The position numbers were made by a program, and so were the translations under genes. Positions 25,775 through 34,589 of a stretch of DNA of 50,047 nt are shown one piece after another (position 1 is the stretch's first letter; every line of letters begins with the position of its first letter). Source of the stretch: an uncultured Thermotogae bacterium (GTDB taxonomy: Bacteria; Thermotogota; Thermotogae; Mesoaciditogales; Mesoaciditogaceae); contig CAJXLN010000010.1 in NCBI GenBank assembly GCA_913056255.1, forward strand, positions 1 to 50,047. The letters run 5' to 3'. Below the pieces are notes generated by a model. It saw only the letters and a program-made list of their open reading frames with translations, had not been told where the DNA came from and did not search any database.

Positions 25775-26709
25775 TTGGCGTAAAACCCTTTATCTGGGAT
25801 TTCCGGCATTCCTTCGGGGTAAAGCTCGTTTATCTTCTCAAGAAAGGCGCTGACCTCTTTTTCACATTTGGAGGCCGGCACATAATAAAATGACATCCTC
25901 TTCAGTGATTTTTCAAGAATGGGTACCGGGATCTTCAGGTAAGGGATTGTCAATCTGATTGCTTTGTTCGGATTCGCGTTCATCCATTTTATAGATTCGG
26001 AGAAAAGATCTTCAACCTCCTTTACGACGGAAGGATTTTCATCAAAAAAGCTTTTTTTCACGAAAAGACCGGCGATGGGGATCCTTTCCGGTTGGTTCAT
26101 CTCCCTTCCCCACTCCTTCTGAAAATCGAGGACAATTCTTCCAGAACCGCCCGAGATCGCCATTGTGACGAAGGGTTCAGGGAGTGCCGCGTATTGGATC
26201 TTTCCCGATTTGAAAAGGGAGACTATCTCCTGCGGCGGTGCGTAAAAGATCTTAACATCCCTGTCTGGTGTGACTCCGGATTTCGACATCATGTACCTCA
26301 TCAAAACGTCAACGGTCTGTCCGCGCCCTTCGGGTGTGTAGACGGACTTGCCTCCAAGATCTTTCCATCCGGTAAAAGATGCCTCTTTCGACGCCACAAG
26401 GTAAAACACCTTCCATTCGTAAACGCCGAGAAGTTTCAGATCTATTCCTTTGTTGTAGACTATGGCTCCGAGTGTGACGGGAAGGACGGCAAAGTCCGCG
26501 GTACCTTTCGATAGAAGCGCTATCGCTTCGTCAGTTGACTTCCAGAGCGATATTTTGATTGGAACCGTGCCTTTCAGCGCACCGCTAAGTATCGGTGCGA
26601 TTGGTATGATGGTCGGACCAAGCGGGTTAATGAAGCTTACGTTCGCCGAACCTCCGAAAAGGCTTAAAGCAAGAAGAACAATTGCGACAGCAGTGAAAAA
26701 TTTTTTCAA
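25771..26709 (-). CDS. NMT1/TauA-type substrate-binding protein
   Basis: Secreted periplasmic-type binding protein of the NMT1/THI5/TauA fold, 312 residues, with signal peptide MKKFFTAVAIVLLALSLFGG and no lipobox. KSTDEAIALLSKGTADFAVLP and KSGKIQYAALPEPFVTMA are the two hinge-side blocks usual in this family, which binds sulfonates, nitrate, bicarbonate, pyrimidine or thiamine precursors. The tungstate/molybdate TTT(S) motif of TupA/ModA is absent, so the nearby tungsten enzyme is not evidence for tungstate. TTG start, 8 bases after AGGAGG. First gene of its operon. Confidence 0.87.
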   Translation of the reverse strand: MKKFFTAVAIVLLALSLFGGSANVSFINPLGPTIIPIAPILSGALKGTVPIKISLWKSTDEAIALLSKGTADFAVLPVTLGAIVYNKGIDLKLLGVYEWKVFYLVASKEASFTGWKDLGGKSVYTPEGRGQTVDVLMRYMMSKSGVTPDRDVKIFYAPPQEIVSLFKSGKIQYAALPEPFVTMAISGGSGRIVLDFQKEWGREMNQPERIPIAGLFVKKSFFDENPSVVKEVEDLFSESIKWMNANPNKAIRLTIPYLKIPVPILEKSLKRMSFYYVPASKCEKEVSAFLEKINELYPEGMPEIPDKGFYAN

Positions 26710-26783
26710 TTCGATCGCCTCCTTATGAATGTATACTAATTCAAATTTAATTTCAGAATGAACAATTACCCACTTATGATCTG

Positions 26784-26807
26784 AAAAGCAGTTCCTAAGA
26801 ACAGGCT
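26784..26807 (-). terminator. terminator of the hydrogenase operon
   Basis: Two bases beyond the aspartase stop, the minus strand reads AGCCTGTTC-TTAG-GAACTGCTTTT: an imperfect stem around GTTC/GAAC followed by four T. Position and T-run support a modest intrinsic terminator separating this operon from the ABC importer. Confidence 0.5.
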
Positions 26808-26808
26808 C

Positions 26809-28200
26809 TTAATTTTTGGGTTTTCCCGCTGTGTATCCAAGGGCGATCATTTTTTTGGGATCCATGGCACTCTCGACTGTCTCTTTTGGAATGCCATATT
26901 CAACGAGAAGCTCTTTGACGTCTATCCCTGTTTCAGCAGCTTTTTTTATTATCTTGGCTACTTTTTCGTATCCCAGGGTTGGAACGAAGCAAGTGGCGAG
27001 TGTAGCACTGCGCTCAAGATTACTCAAGCATTTTTTTCTTACCGCATTAGCACCTTCAACACATTTTTTTAAGGAATCAACAGCCTTGATGAGATCATCG
27101 AAAGATTCGTAGATTGCCCATTGAATCAATGGCAAGAATGCGTTTAATTCAAGATTTCCAGATGAAACCGCAAAGTTTATTGCCACGTCGTTGGAAATGA
27201 CTTTCATGGATAGTTGAATGGCATATTCAGCGAGTACAGGATTTACCTTACCTGGCATGATCGAACTTCCAGGTTGAACGGCTTTGAGGCGTATTTCACC
27301 CACACCTGCATGTGGACCACTCGAAAGAATTCTTAGATCGTTAGAAATCTTGATAATGCTTGTAGCCAACGTTTTGAGAAGACCGTGGACTTCCGCAAAG
27401 ACATCTGTATTTTGAGTGGCTTCTATTAAATTTTCTGATTTCACAAGTCCAATTTCTGTTCGTTCGGATAATTTTCTTGTCACTTTAAATGGATAAACTT
27501 TGGGTGCGTCTATTCCAGTTCCTATTGCCGTACCTCCAAGATTTACAAATCGAATTCTTTCCTCAACTTTGTACAGTCGCCATCGATCTCTCGCGATCGC
27601 TTCTGCCCATGCACTGAATTCTTGGCCGAGAGTTATTGGAACGGCATCTTGCAATTGCGTTCTTCCAACTTTTATTATTCCCGCAAACTCTCTTTCCTTG
27701 ATTTGAAGGGCATTTTGAAGTTCAACGACTTTGTCGACGAGTTTCCTCAGGAGTCTTATCGCCCCGATCTTTATCGCAGTTGGGTACACGTCGTTTGTGG
27801 ATTGAGAACGATTAACGTGATCGAGAGGATGAACCAGGTATTCTCCCAACTTGCCTCCGAGAAGTTCCGTCGCACGGTTTGCTATAACCTCATTAAAATT
27901 CATGTTTACGGCAGTCCCTGCCCCACCACTCAACGGGTCCACAACAAGCCATTCATTCAGTTTTCCGATTTTTATTTCATCACATGCTCTTTCAATGGCT
28001 CTGACCACTTCGTGTGTTAAAATTCCAAGCTCAAAATTCGTTTCGGCACATGCCGCTTTCACATCTGCCATTGCGGCTATGAGTTCGGGATGAAGATGCT
28101 TTGATGGCACGAAATTGGAGATCGCTCTTGCAGTGAAGACGCCATAATAAGCGTTTTCTGGAATTTCAACGATTCCCAAACTGTCAGACTCTTTGCGCAT
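26809..28200 (-). CDS. aspA: aspartate ammonia-lyase (aspartase/fumarase superfamily)
   Basis: Homotetrameric lyase that deaminates aspartate to fumarate and ammonia. The superfamily signature GSSIMPGKVNP is intact, preceded by the catalytic-region blocks SGGAGTAVNMN, NRSQSTNDVYP and GRTQLQDAVPITLG. The N-terminus ESDSLGIVEIPENAYYGV is of the aspartase rather than fumarase kind, though a class II fumarase cannot be fully excluded. It overlaps hydF by 17 bases and is thus the last gene of the hydrogenase-maturation operon, a pairing I recall from other Thermotogota and Firmicutes. It may serve in aspartate fermentation or supply ammonia; the latter is speculation. Confidence 0.9.
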   Translation of the reverse strand: MRKESDSLGIVEIPENAYYGVFTARAISNFVPSKHLHPELIAAMADVKAACAETNFELGILTHEVVRAIERACDEIKIGKLNEWLVVDPLSGGAGTAVNMNFNEVIANRATELLGGKLGEYLVHPLDHVNRSQSTNDVYPTAIKIGAIRLLRKLVDKVVELQNALQIKEREFAGIIKVGRTQLQDAVPITLGQEFSAWAEAIARDRWRLYKVEERIRFVNLGGTAIGTGIDAPKVYPFKVTRKLSERTEIGLVKSENLIEATQNTDVFAEVHGLLKTLATSIIKISNDLRILSSGPHAGVGEIRLKAVQPGSSIMPGKVNPVLAEYAIQLSMKVISNDVAINFAVSSGNLELNAFLPLIQWAIYESFDDLIKAVDSLKKCVEGANAVRKKCLSNLERSATLATCFVPTLGYEKVAKIIKKAAETGIDVKELLVEYGIPKETVESAMDPKKMIALGYTAGKPKN

Positions 28201-29410
28201 TTTCTATCTCCTCGTACAAAATTTTTGCCTCTGGAAAAGGTTCGAGCGCACGATCCAAAATACCGTGAAGATAAGAGATGATAACTCCATAATTGATGAT
28301 GGGAATGCCAAGTTCTTTGGCCTTTTCAATTCTTTTCAACATCATATTCCTCGTTATTACACACCCACCACAATGAACGATCAACTTGTATTTTTTTATA
28401 TCTTCTGGATATTCTCTTCCGGAATGTACGAAGAAATTCACATTCTTTCCCGTAAAATTTGTAAGCCATCTTGGGATTTTTACTCTGGCTATGTCGTCTG
28501 CGAGTGATCTGTGTGTACATGCTTCACCGATAAGCACATCGTCACCGTCTTTGAGTTCCTTTATCGCTTTCAATCCCTTGATGAGTTCAAAAAGGTCACC
28601 TTTATGTCGTGCTTCGAGTATTGAAAATGTCGTCATGGGAAGATCTTCAGGAACGTCGGCTACGACTCTCATGACTGCTTGGGAATCGGTTACAACCAAT
28701 TTAGGTTTTCGCTTAAGACTTTCAAGCGTCCATCTGAGTTCTCTCTCTTTTGTGACTACAGGTATCGCTTCGGCATCAAGACATTCTCTTATTGCCTCAA
28801 CTTGAGGCACTATGAGTCTGCCTTTTGGCGCACCGAGATCGATTGGAACAACAAGAACAACGATATCTCCACCATCAACGAGATCTTCAATCAAAGGAGG
28901 CTCGTACTCAGTCTTTATCACAGATGCTATTGTTAATCTTAGCGTGTCAATTGAATCCTTGTCATATTTGGAGACCACGCAGTACGTGAATTTTTTGGAT
29001 TTTACAAGTTCGATCAGTTTTCGATTTTTTCCGAGATCGGATTTTGTTAAGGCCACGACGAATGGAATCTCTTTACTTTTTAATTCCTTCACGATACGAT
29101 CTTCAAAATCCGTCCACTTTGAATCAACAACGAGACAGGCAACATCAGCTTTGTAAAGGACTGAATTCGTTTTCGATGTCCTTAAAGTTCCAAGATAACC
29201 TTCATCGTCAAGTCCGGCTGTATCGATTAACATTACAGGTCCTATGGGTGCGAGTTCCATTGATTTGTAGACGGGATCGGTGGTTGTTCCAGGATGATCA
29301 GAAACGATCGCGATTTTCGCACCTACAAAAGCGTTGAACAGAGAGGATTTCCCCACGTTTCTTCTCCCAAGAAAGATCAAATGTTTTCTGTAGGATTCCG
29401 GCGTTTTCAT
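28184..29410 (-). CDS. hydF: HydF, [FeFe]-hydrogenase H-cluster scaffold GTPase
   Basis: HydF assembles the diiron subcluster precursor from HydG and HydE products and delivers it to apo-HydA. N-terminal GTPase: GRRNVGKSSLF, DHPGTTTDP, DTAGLDD and TKSDLG. C-terminal cluster domain: ACTHRS and, about fifty residues later, HCGGCV, giving the CxH...HCxxC ligands of the [4Fe-4S] site. Length 408 is standard. Its ATG overlaps the hydE stop (ATGA). Confidence 0.95.
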   Translation of the reverse strand: MKTPESYRKHLIFLGRRNVGKSSLFNAFVGAKIAIVSDHPGTTTDPVYKSMELAPIGPVMLIDTAGLDDEGYLGTLRTSKTNSVLYKADVACLVVDSKWTDFEDRIVKELKSKEIPFVVALTKSDLGKNRKLIELVKSKKFTYCVVSKYDKDSIDTLRLTIASVIKTEYEPPLIEDLVDGGDIVVLVVPIDLGAPKGRLIVPQVEAIRECLDAEAIPVVTKERELRWTLESLKRKPKLVVTDSQAVMRVVADVPEDLPMTTFSILEARHKGDLFELIKGLKAIKELKDGDDVLIGEACTHRSLADDIARVKIPRWLTNFTGKNVNFFVHSGREYPEDIKKYKLIVHCGGCVITRNMMLKRIEKAKELGIPIINYGVIISYLHGILDRALEPFPEAKILYEEIENAQRV

Positions 29411-30492
29411 ACCATTTCCTCCTCTTTGAGTGCTTTCATAACCGAAAACGAAAGCTTTTTGCCACGTTTTAACAGCTCATGAACGGTTTCGTAAAATTCC
29501 ACTTTTCTTTTGTTATCGTATATTCTGTAAACCTGCCGATACTTATCTGGTGTGAAGTTTACCATGATAACGTTGCATCCGGCTTCAAATCCTTTGTATT
29601 GCAACCCCTCGTCGATCGTTCCAAGAGCTGTTGTGGTTGGCATGAGGACATTCGGGATGGCGAGACGTGTACAGGCATAAGCGTTTAAAGTCATATCTGC
29701 ACTCCCAACTGGATGATTTTCAAGTGGGGTGTTTTTCGTTGGAATGAATGGACCAATTCCAACCATTTTGATGCCGTTATCGCGCATAAAGATGATATCG
29801 TCCGCAATATCACCAGGCGTCTGATCCGGAAGACCTATTATATCTCCACCCCCTGCTATGTATCCAAGTGAAACAAGCGTCTTTAAAAGTGATATTCTTA
29901 TTTCATAATCGGATCCGTGAACAGCTTTGAAGATACGTGGGTTCACAGTTTCTTGCTTTAAAAGGCACTTTGAAGCGCCAGCCTCTTTGAAAAGTTTGAA
30001 TTCTTCTGGTGTTCTTTCACCGATCGAAAGTGAAATGGGCTTTTTGGCACCAATTTTTATTCTTTTTATGATATCGATCATGATATCTGTTGTATAAAAC
30101 GGATCTTCGCCTGATTGAAGTATTACGGTATCTATTCCATGTTTGGCAGCATCAATCGCAGCTTCTACAATCTCGTCCGGCTCCATTCTGTAGCGTTTCA
30201 CTTTACAAGATGCACGTATTCCACAGTACGTGCAGTCTCTTTTGCAGTAATTTGAAAATTCTATTATTCCCTTTATGAAGATCGTCTCTCCCATATTGTC
30301 ACGACGAACTGCATTTGCGAGATCAAACAAAGCCTTTCTGTCAGGTGAGTCTTTAAGTTTTAAAAGATAAATGATTTCTTCTCTCAACAGCACCTCCCCC
30401 GCAACGATTTTTTGGGAAATTGATTTGATCATTTGGGATGTGCTGTCATCTTTCAATATTCTCTTTGCTTCTTTGAAAGTTTCGGGATTCAA
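29407..30492 (-). CDS. hydE: HydE, [FeFe]-hydrogenase maturation radical-SAM enzyme
   Basis: HydE acts on the iron-cysteine synthon made by HydG on the way to the azadithiolate-bridged diiron unit. The radical-SAM cluster motif is CKRDCTYC (CxxxCxxC) followed by GIRASC, and SLSIGERTPEEF and LKQETVNP are typical. The exact start is uncertain: the TTG at 30492 lacks a ribosome site, and an in-frame TTG and ATG follow inside the overlap with the preceding small gene (which ends at 30446), so initiation is probably by coupling. Confidence 0.94.
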   Translation of the reverse strand: MNPETFKEAKRILKDDSTSQMIKSISQKIVAGEVLLREEIIYLLKLKDSPDRKALFDLANAVRRDNMGETIFIKGIIEFSNYCKRDCTYCGIRASCKVKRYRMEPDEIVEAAIDAAKHGIDTVILQSGEDPFYTTDIMIDIIKRIKIGAKKPISLSIGERTPEEFKLFKEAGASKCLLKQETVNPRIFKAVHGSDYEIRISLLKTLVSLGYIAGGGDIIGLPDQTPGDIADDIIFMRDNGIKMVGIGPFIPTKNTPLENHPVGSADMTLNAYACTRLAIPNVLMPTTTALGTIDEGLQYKGFEAGCNVIMVNFTPDKYRQVYRIYDNKRKVEFYETVHELLKRGKKLSFSVMKALKEEEMV

Positions 30493-30718
30493 ATAATTTG
30501 CGAACGTCGTCGATGATCACCTCCTTGTTGAAAGATTCCCCTTCGACAAAGAGGGCATATTTACCGATCCTGGTAATCATCTGGCTGGGTAGAAAAAATT
30601 CCTTGCCAGCCCCAACGACGTAGGACCATCTTCTTCCCATCTTTTCAGCGATCCATATTCTGATATTGTAGTGGCATGCAAGCTTATTCAGCTCAGAAGT
30701 AAAGATCTCTTTCTCCAT
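30446..30718 (-). CDS. small conserved-position protein between hydG and hydE
   Basis: A 90-residue soluble protein with no recognised domain. It begins MEKEIFTSELNKLACHYNIR and contains GRRWSYVVGAG, FFLPSQMITRIGKYALF and a basic C-terminus; one cysteine only, so no cluster motif. It overlaps hydG by 26 bases and hydE by 47, so it is certainly part of the operon. In T. maritima I recall an unnamed small gene (TM1268) in the same place. The position suggests a role in H-cluster assembly or its regulation, but nothing in the sequence shows which. Confidence 0.8.
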   Translation of the reverse strand: MEKEIFTSELNKLACHYNIRIWIAEKMGRRWSYVVGAGKEFFLPSQMITRIGKYALFVEGESFNKEVIIDDVRKLFESRNFQRSKENIER

Positions 30719-32213
30719 TTTTTATCCTTTCATAATAATCTTTAAGTTCATCAACGACCTTTGGCGAATAGGCTCGTGGAGTTTTCGTCTTAACTTCTTC
30801 CATCTCTTTCTTTATGAGCTCTTCTCCAACTTTCTTAGTCTCTTCGCTTGCAAAGTCATCGAGCCATTCTCTGAATGTGAGAATCGCGTTGAGTTTACAA
30901 AAATTTCCTTCTTTTCCCGTTTTCAACAATTCCATTATGTTCTTTCCAGTTCGCCCGCATCTGTACCCTGCCGTACAAAAAGACGTGATGTATCCCATCT
31001 CGGCAAGCTCTCTCACAACATCATCGAGATTCCTATCATCTCCTATGAAGAACTGTTGTTTCGTGAGATCTTGCTTAACTGGCTCTTTTGCGCCATCTAT
31101 TTCTGAATAAGCGCCTATTCCTATTCTTGTTGAAGCATCTGTCTGTGTACACATGGGAAGAACTTCTCTTCTGATCTCCGCTGGTTCTCTTGCCGTTACG
31201 ATCATACCAGTATATGGAATGGAAAGTCTTAACACTGCGATGAGTTTTTTGAAATCTTCATCAGAAACTTTGTATTGGGTATTTTGAATGTATGGAGCAT
31301 TTTTGGCAGGTGTCAACCTGGGAAATGATACTGTGTGTGGTCCCACACCAAAGCGATTTTCAAGCTCTATTGCATGATAAAGTAAGCCCATGACCTCAAA
31401 TCTCCAATCGTACAATCCAAAAAGCGCACCTATCGCGACATCGTCAACATTCGCTTCAAAAGCTCTATGCATTGCGTAAAGTCTCCATTGATAATTGGAT
31501 TTCAACGTTCCAAATGGATGTACGTATTTGTACGTTTCATGGTGATAAGTTTCCTGGAAAACCTGATACGTGCCTATACCAACATCTTTAAGCATCGCAA
31601 GATCTTCAACCGACATTGGAGCTGCGTTGACGTTAACACGTCTTATGTTGCCATAACCGTTTCGGGTTTTTACCTTTACAGAATAGATGGCTCTTATCGT
31701 GTCAGCTATGTAGTTAGCATCTGAAAGCGGATGTTCGCCATAAACCACTATAAGTCGCTTGTGACCTACTTTTCCTGCCAGTGCTCTCGTTTCACTTTTA
31801 ATCTCATCAAGTGTTAATTTCCTTCTAGTTTCTTCCATGTTGTCACGCCTGAATCCACAGTAAAGACAGTTATTCACGCAATAATTACTACAATAAAGTG
31901 GTGCAAAAGTGACTATTCGGTTGTCATAAACCTTTTTTTTGACTTCGGCAGCCGTTGCGTAGATCTCATCCCAGAGAGATGAGTCGTTGACATTCAAGAG
32001 CGCTGCTGTTTCTTCGGGAGAGAGCGTCTGGATTTCTAAAGACTTTTTCATGATATCTCTGATCTTTTGGGGATCAGGATTCTTCCCTTTCTCAATTTTT
32101 TCCCATATTTCTTCATCGTTTATAAAATCTTTTCCACCATCCATGTACTTTTTGTATTGCTCATCTTTGATCACGTTATTCATCCATGACAAATCTGTTC
32201 TAATCTTAAACAC
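30693..32213 (-). CDS. hydG: HydG, [FeFe]-hydrogenase maturation tyrosine lyase
   Basis: HydG splits tyrosine and builds the Fe(CO)2(CN)-cysteine synthon on an auxiliary cluster. The radical-SAM motif is C112-x3-C116-x2-C119 (CVNNCLYC), and CTQTDASTRIGIGAYSE and DDRNLDDVVRELAEMG are HydG blocks. The auxiliary-cluster motif, normally CTACYRxGRTG with a third cysteine 26 residues after the first, reads CTAGYRCGRTG: C413 and C439 are in place, position 416 is Gly, and C419 is new. The GTG at 32213 overlaps its own AAAGAGG; an ATT four codons in has better spacing, so the start is unsettled. Confidence 0.94.
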   Translation of the reverse strand: MFKIRTDLSWMNNVIKDEQYKKYMDGGKDFINDEEIWEKIEKGKNPDPQKIRDIMKKSLEIQTLSPEETAALLNVNDSSLWDEIYATAAEVKKKVYDNRIVTFAPLYCSNYCVNNCLYCGFRRDNMEETRRKLTLDEIKSETRALAGKVGHKRLIVVYGEHPLSDANYIADTIRAIYSVKVKTRNGYGNIRRVNVNAAPMSVEDLAMLKDVGIGTYQVFQETYHHETYKYVHPFGTLKSNYQWRLYAMHRAFEANVDDVAIGALFGLYDWRFEVMGLLYHAIELENRFGVGPHTVSFPRLTPAKNAPYIQNTQYKVSDEDFKKLIAVLRLSIPYTGMIVTAREPAEIRREVLPMCTQTDASTRIGIGAYSEIDGAKEPVKQDLTKQQFFIGDDRNLDDVVRELAEMGYITSFCTAGYRCGRTGKNIMELLKTGKEGNFCKLNAILTFREWLDDFASEETKKVGEELIKKEMEEVKTKTPRAYSPKVVDELKDYYERIKNGERDLYF

Positions 32214-32222
32214 CTCTTTCGT

Positions 32223-32486
32223 TTAAAAATTTGTGAACGCCGTTTTGACGCTCACATCTTTTATTTGGCCTATTTTCCCAGTCATAGCCCCTATCTCATC
32301 TGTGTTCCCGTCGACTATGAGAGCCATGACCGATACGTTTCTCTCACGATATGGAACACCGAGTCTTCCGACGATTATCTTTCCATAATCATGAAGAATT
32401 TCATTCAAAACACCATAGGCGTGATTGCGATCTTTTACAACAATCGCGATCACGCCTATACGTCTCTCACTGTTCAATCCGTTCAT
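32223..32486 (-). CDS. TM1266-like [FeFe]-hydrogenase system regulator
   Basis: An 87-residue ACT-like/NikR-C-terminal-fold protein matching the family named putative iron-only hydrogenase system regulator (TM1266 type). RRIGVIAIVVKDRNHAYGVL, ILHDYGKIIVGRLGVPY and VSVMALIVDGNTDEIGAM are its beta-alpha repeats. It has no DNA-binding domain, so it may sense a small molecule. ATG with GAGGAGG eight bases upstream. It lies between hydA and hydG. Confidence 0.88.
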   Translation of the reverse strand: MNGLNSERRIGVIAIVVKDRNHAYGVLNEILHDYGKIIVGRLGVPYRERNVSVMALIVDGNTDEIGAMTGKIGQIKDVSVKTAFTNF

Positions 32487-32543
32487 TATTTTAACCTCCT
32501 CGATGTCAGGGTTTCCCCCTTCATCTTAGAAAATCAGAAAAGG

Positions 32544-34304
32544 TTAGCTTACGCTTGTAACATTTGCTCTCTCGAGAATTGATGATTTTCTGTTGGTGTA
32601 ATAAGTGTGAAGAAGCTTTTTCGATAACTCACTTAAAGGCTTACCGTAAAACTCAGCGTAGAGTTGTTTTATGGCCGGATTTTCATGAGATTTTCTCAAT
32701 GTTTTTGATTCATCAATGCTGTAAATTGCCTTGGCACGTTTTTCAAGAATATTTGGATCTGTGGATTTTGGTTGTCCACCGCCACCGATACATCCACCAT
32801 AGCACGCCATGATCTCCACAAAGTCGTAGTGAACCTCACCACTCTTTATTTTTTCTAACAAACTCATGACGTTGCTTGTACCGTGAGCAACTGCTATATG
32901 AACCTTTTTCCCTTCTAGATCTACTTCCGCATCTTTGACACCATCAAATCCTCTAACATTAGAAAATTCTATTTTGGGAAGAGTTTTCCCGGTCGCAAGT
33001 TCATAGCCAGTCCTCAAAGCCGCCTCCATAACGCCACCTGTTACTCCGAAGATCGCGCCTGCACCCGTTGAAAGTCCAAGAGGTGCATCATAATCTTCGT
33101 CAGCCAAATCGAGAAAATTGATCTTGTGAATCTTTATCATTCTGGCAAGTTCTCTTGTCGTTATGACTTTATCTATTAATTGAATATCATTTAAGTAATG
33201 CTGAGGCCTGATTATTTCATCTTTTTTCGCCGTGCAAGGCATGACGGATACCAGATAAATGTTCTTTGGATCTACACCAATTTTTTGGGCGAAGTACGTT
33301 TTGACTGTGGCAGCCATCATTTCCTGAGGGGATTTCGCTGAAGAAACGTTGGGAATGAACTCCGGGTAGTGCTTTTCTAATAGATTTATCCATCCAGGAC
33401 AGCAAGACGTAAACATTGGTGATGGATGTTCACCACGTCCCATCAGTTGTTCTATCAATTCGCTTCCCTCTTCCATGATCGTTAAATCCGCAGCGAAATT
33501 CGTATCAAAAACGTAGTCGAATCCAAGTTTTCTCAAAGCGGCAACCATTTTCTTTGTGGAAATATGCCCCGGTTCTGCACCGAACTCCTCGCTTATTGCA
33601 ACTCTAACTGCTGGCGCCGTCTGAACTATCAAAACTTTTTCGTGTTTTCGGAGTTCAACTTCTACTTGTTTGTAATCCGGTTGTTCCATGATAGCTCCAA
33701 CAGGACAAACAGCACTGCATTGGCCACAAGCTATACAATCTGTGTATTTCATTGGAAGATCGTAAGCTGGAACTGGCAATGACTCAGCGCCTCTTTCCGA
33801 AAATGTGTAGATCCCTAAGCCTTGAATTTCTTCGCAAACTCTGACACATCTTCCACAATCGATACACTTGTTCATGTCTCGAATTATTGCTGGACTTGTG
33901 TCGTCTATCTTGAAGTTTCTCAATTCCTTAGGATAGGTATCTTGAATATCGTATCGGTTTATGAGATTTTGAAACTCACATCTACCATTCAATTCACAAG
34001 TCATACAATCATTTGGATGTCTGGAAAGAATGAGAGAAAGATTCTGCTTCAAAGCCATTTCCACTCTTTCAGAGCTTGTTCTCAACCTCATCCCATCACG
34101 AACCATCGTGGTACATGCCGTCATCAACGTACGGGCACCCTCAACTTCTACCGCACAAGCTCTACAAGCTCCCACATCGGTGAGTTCCGGATGATGGCAC
34201 AACGTGGGAATATAGACACCTGCTTCTTCGCACGCTTGAAGAACTGTGTTGTCTTCAGATGTCTCGTAAGGCTTATCATTTATGAATACAGTCACTTTTC
34301 CCAA
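32544..34304 (-). CDS. hydA: [FeFe]-hydrogenase catalytic subunit
   Basis: Hydrogen-evolving enzyme of about 586 residues. N-terminal [2Fe-2S] domain (C36, C47, C50, C64), a His-Cys [4Fe-4S] site (H96, C100, C103, C109), two ferredoxin clusters (CIDCGRCVRVC and CIACGQCSAVCP, about 147-200), then the H-cluster domain with L1 TSCCPGW (299-305), L2 MPCTAKKDE and L3 EIMACYGGCIGGGGQP, all intact. It lacks the extra C-terminal [2Fe-2S] domain of trimeric T. maritima HydA, and no hydB or hydC is nearby, so it looks like a monomeric CpI-type enzyme. TTG 34304 follows GGAGGTG and is chosen; the frame is open to 34373. Confidence 0.95.
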   Translation of the reverse strand: MGKVTVFINDKPYETSEDNTVLQACEEAGVYIPTLCHHPELTDVGACRACAVEVEGARTLMTACTTMVRDGMRLRTSSERVEMALKQNLSLILSRHPNDCMTCELNGRCEFQNLINRYDIQDTYPKELRNFKIDDTSPAIIRDMNKCIDCGRCVRVCEEIQGLGIYTFSERGAESLPVPAYDLPMKYTDCIACGQCSAVCPVGAIMEQPDYKQVEVELRKHEKVLIVQTAPAVRVAISEEFGAEPGHISTKKMVAALRKLGFDYVFDTNFAADLTIMEEGSELIEQLMGRGEHPSPMFTSCCPGWINLLEKHYPEFIPNVSSAKSPQEMMAATVKTYFAQKIGVDPKNIYLVSVMPCTAKKDEIIRPQHYLNDIQLIDKVITTRELARMIKIHKINFLDLADEDYDAPLGLSTGAGAIFGVTGGVMEAALRTGYELATGKTLPKIEFSNVRGFDGVKDAEVDLEGKKVHIAVAHGTSNVMSLLEKIKSGEVHYDFVEIMACYGGCIGGGGQPKSTDPNILEKRAKAIYSIDESKTLRKSHENPAIKQLYAEFYGKPLSELSKKLLHTYYTNRKSSILERANVTSVS

Positions 34305-34383
34305 AACACTCCACCTCCATTGTTGGCTCGAAAATATATTCATCGAAAACAAATTATATGTTATTTTATTCACATTTAGAGCA

Positions 34384-34412
34384 ATTATACAATAAATTTA
34401 TTGAAAAAGCAA
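34384..34412 (-). promoter_or_regulatory. promoter of the hydrogenase operon with embedded palindrome
   Basis: On the minus strand TTGCTT (34412-34407), a 17-base spacer and TATAAT (34389-34384) form a strong housekeeping promoter; transcription would start near 34377. The spacer contains the perfect 14-base palindrome CAATAAATTTATTG (34390-34403), a natural operator position for a redox or metal repressor. It does not clearly match the Rex or FNR consensus. Confidence 0.65.
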
Positions 34413-34589
34413 ATTTTTATCACGATGATAGACAACTTGTGTTGTTGACGATGCCACGACTTTTGAACATTCATTGAAAGCAAAAAAAGATTCAGATTTT
34501 AAAGTTGTAAAATTGACGCACAAATCAAGTGAAAAACTTTTTAAATACATGCTTTTTTGGTAAAATTGTGCGGTAGAGGAGGAATCACC

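Noticed and set aside
25771-26709. A tungstate-specific binding protein serving AOR
   Set aside because: The TTT(S) substrate motif of TupA/ModA-like proteins is missing and the sequence is of the NMT1/TauA type.
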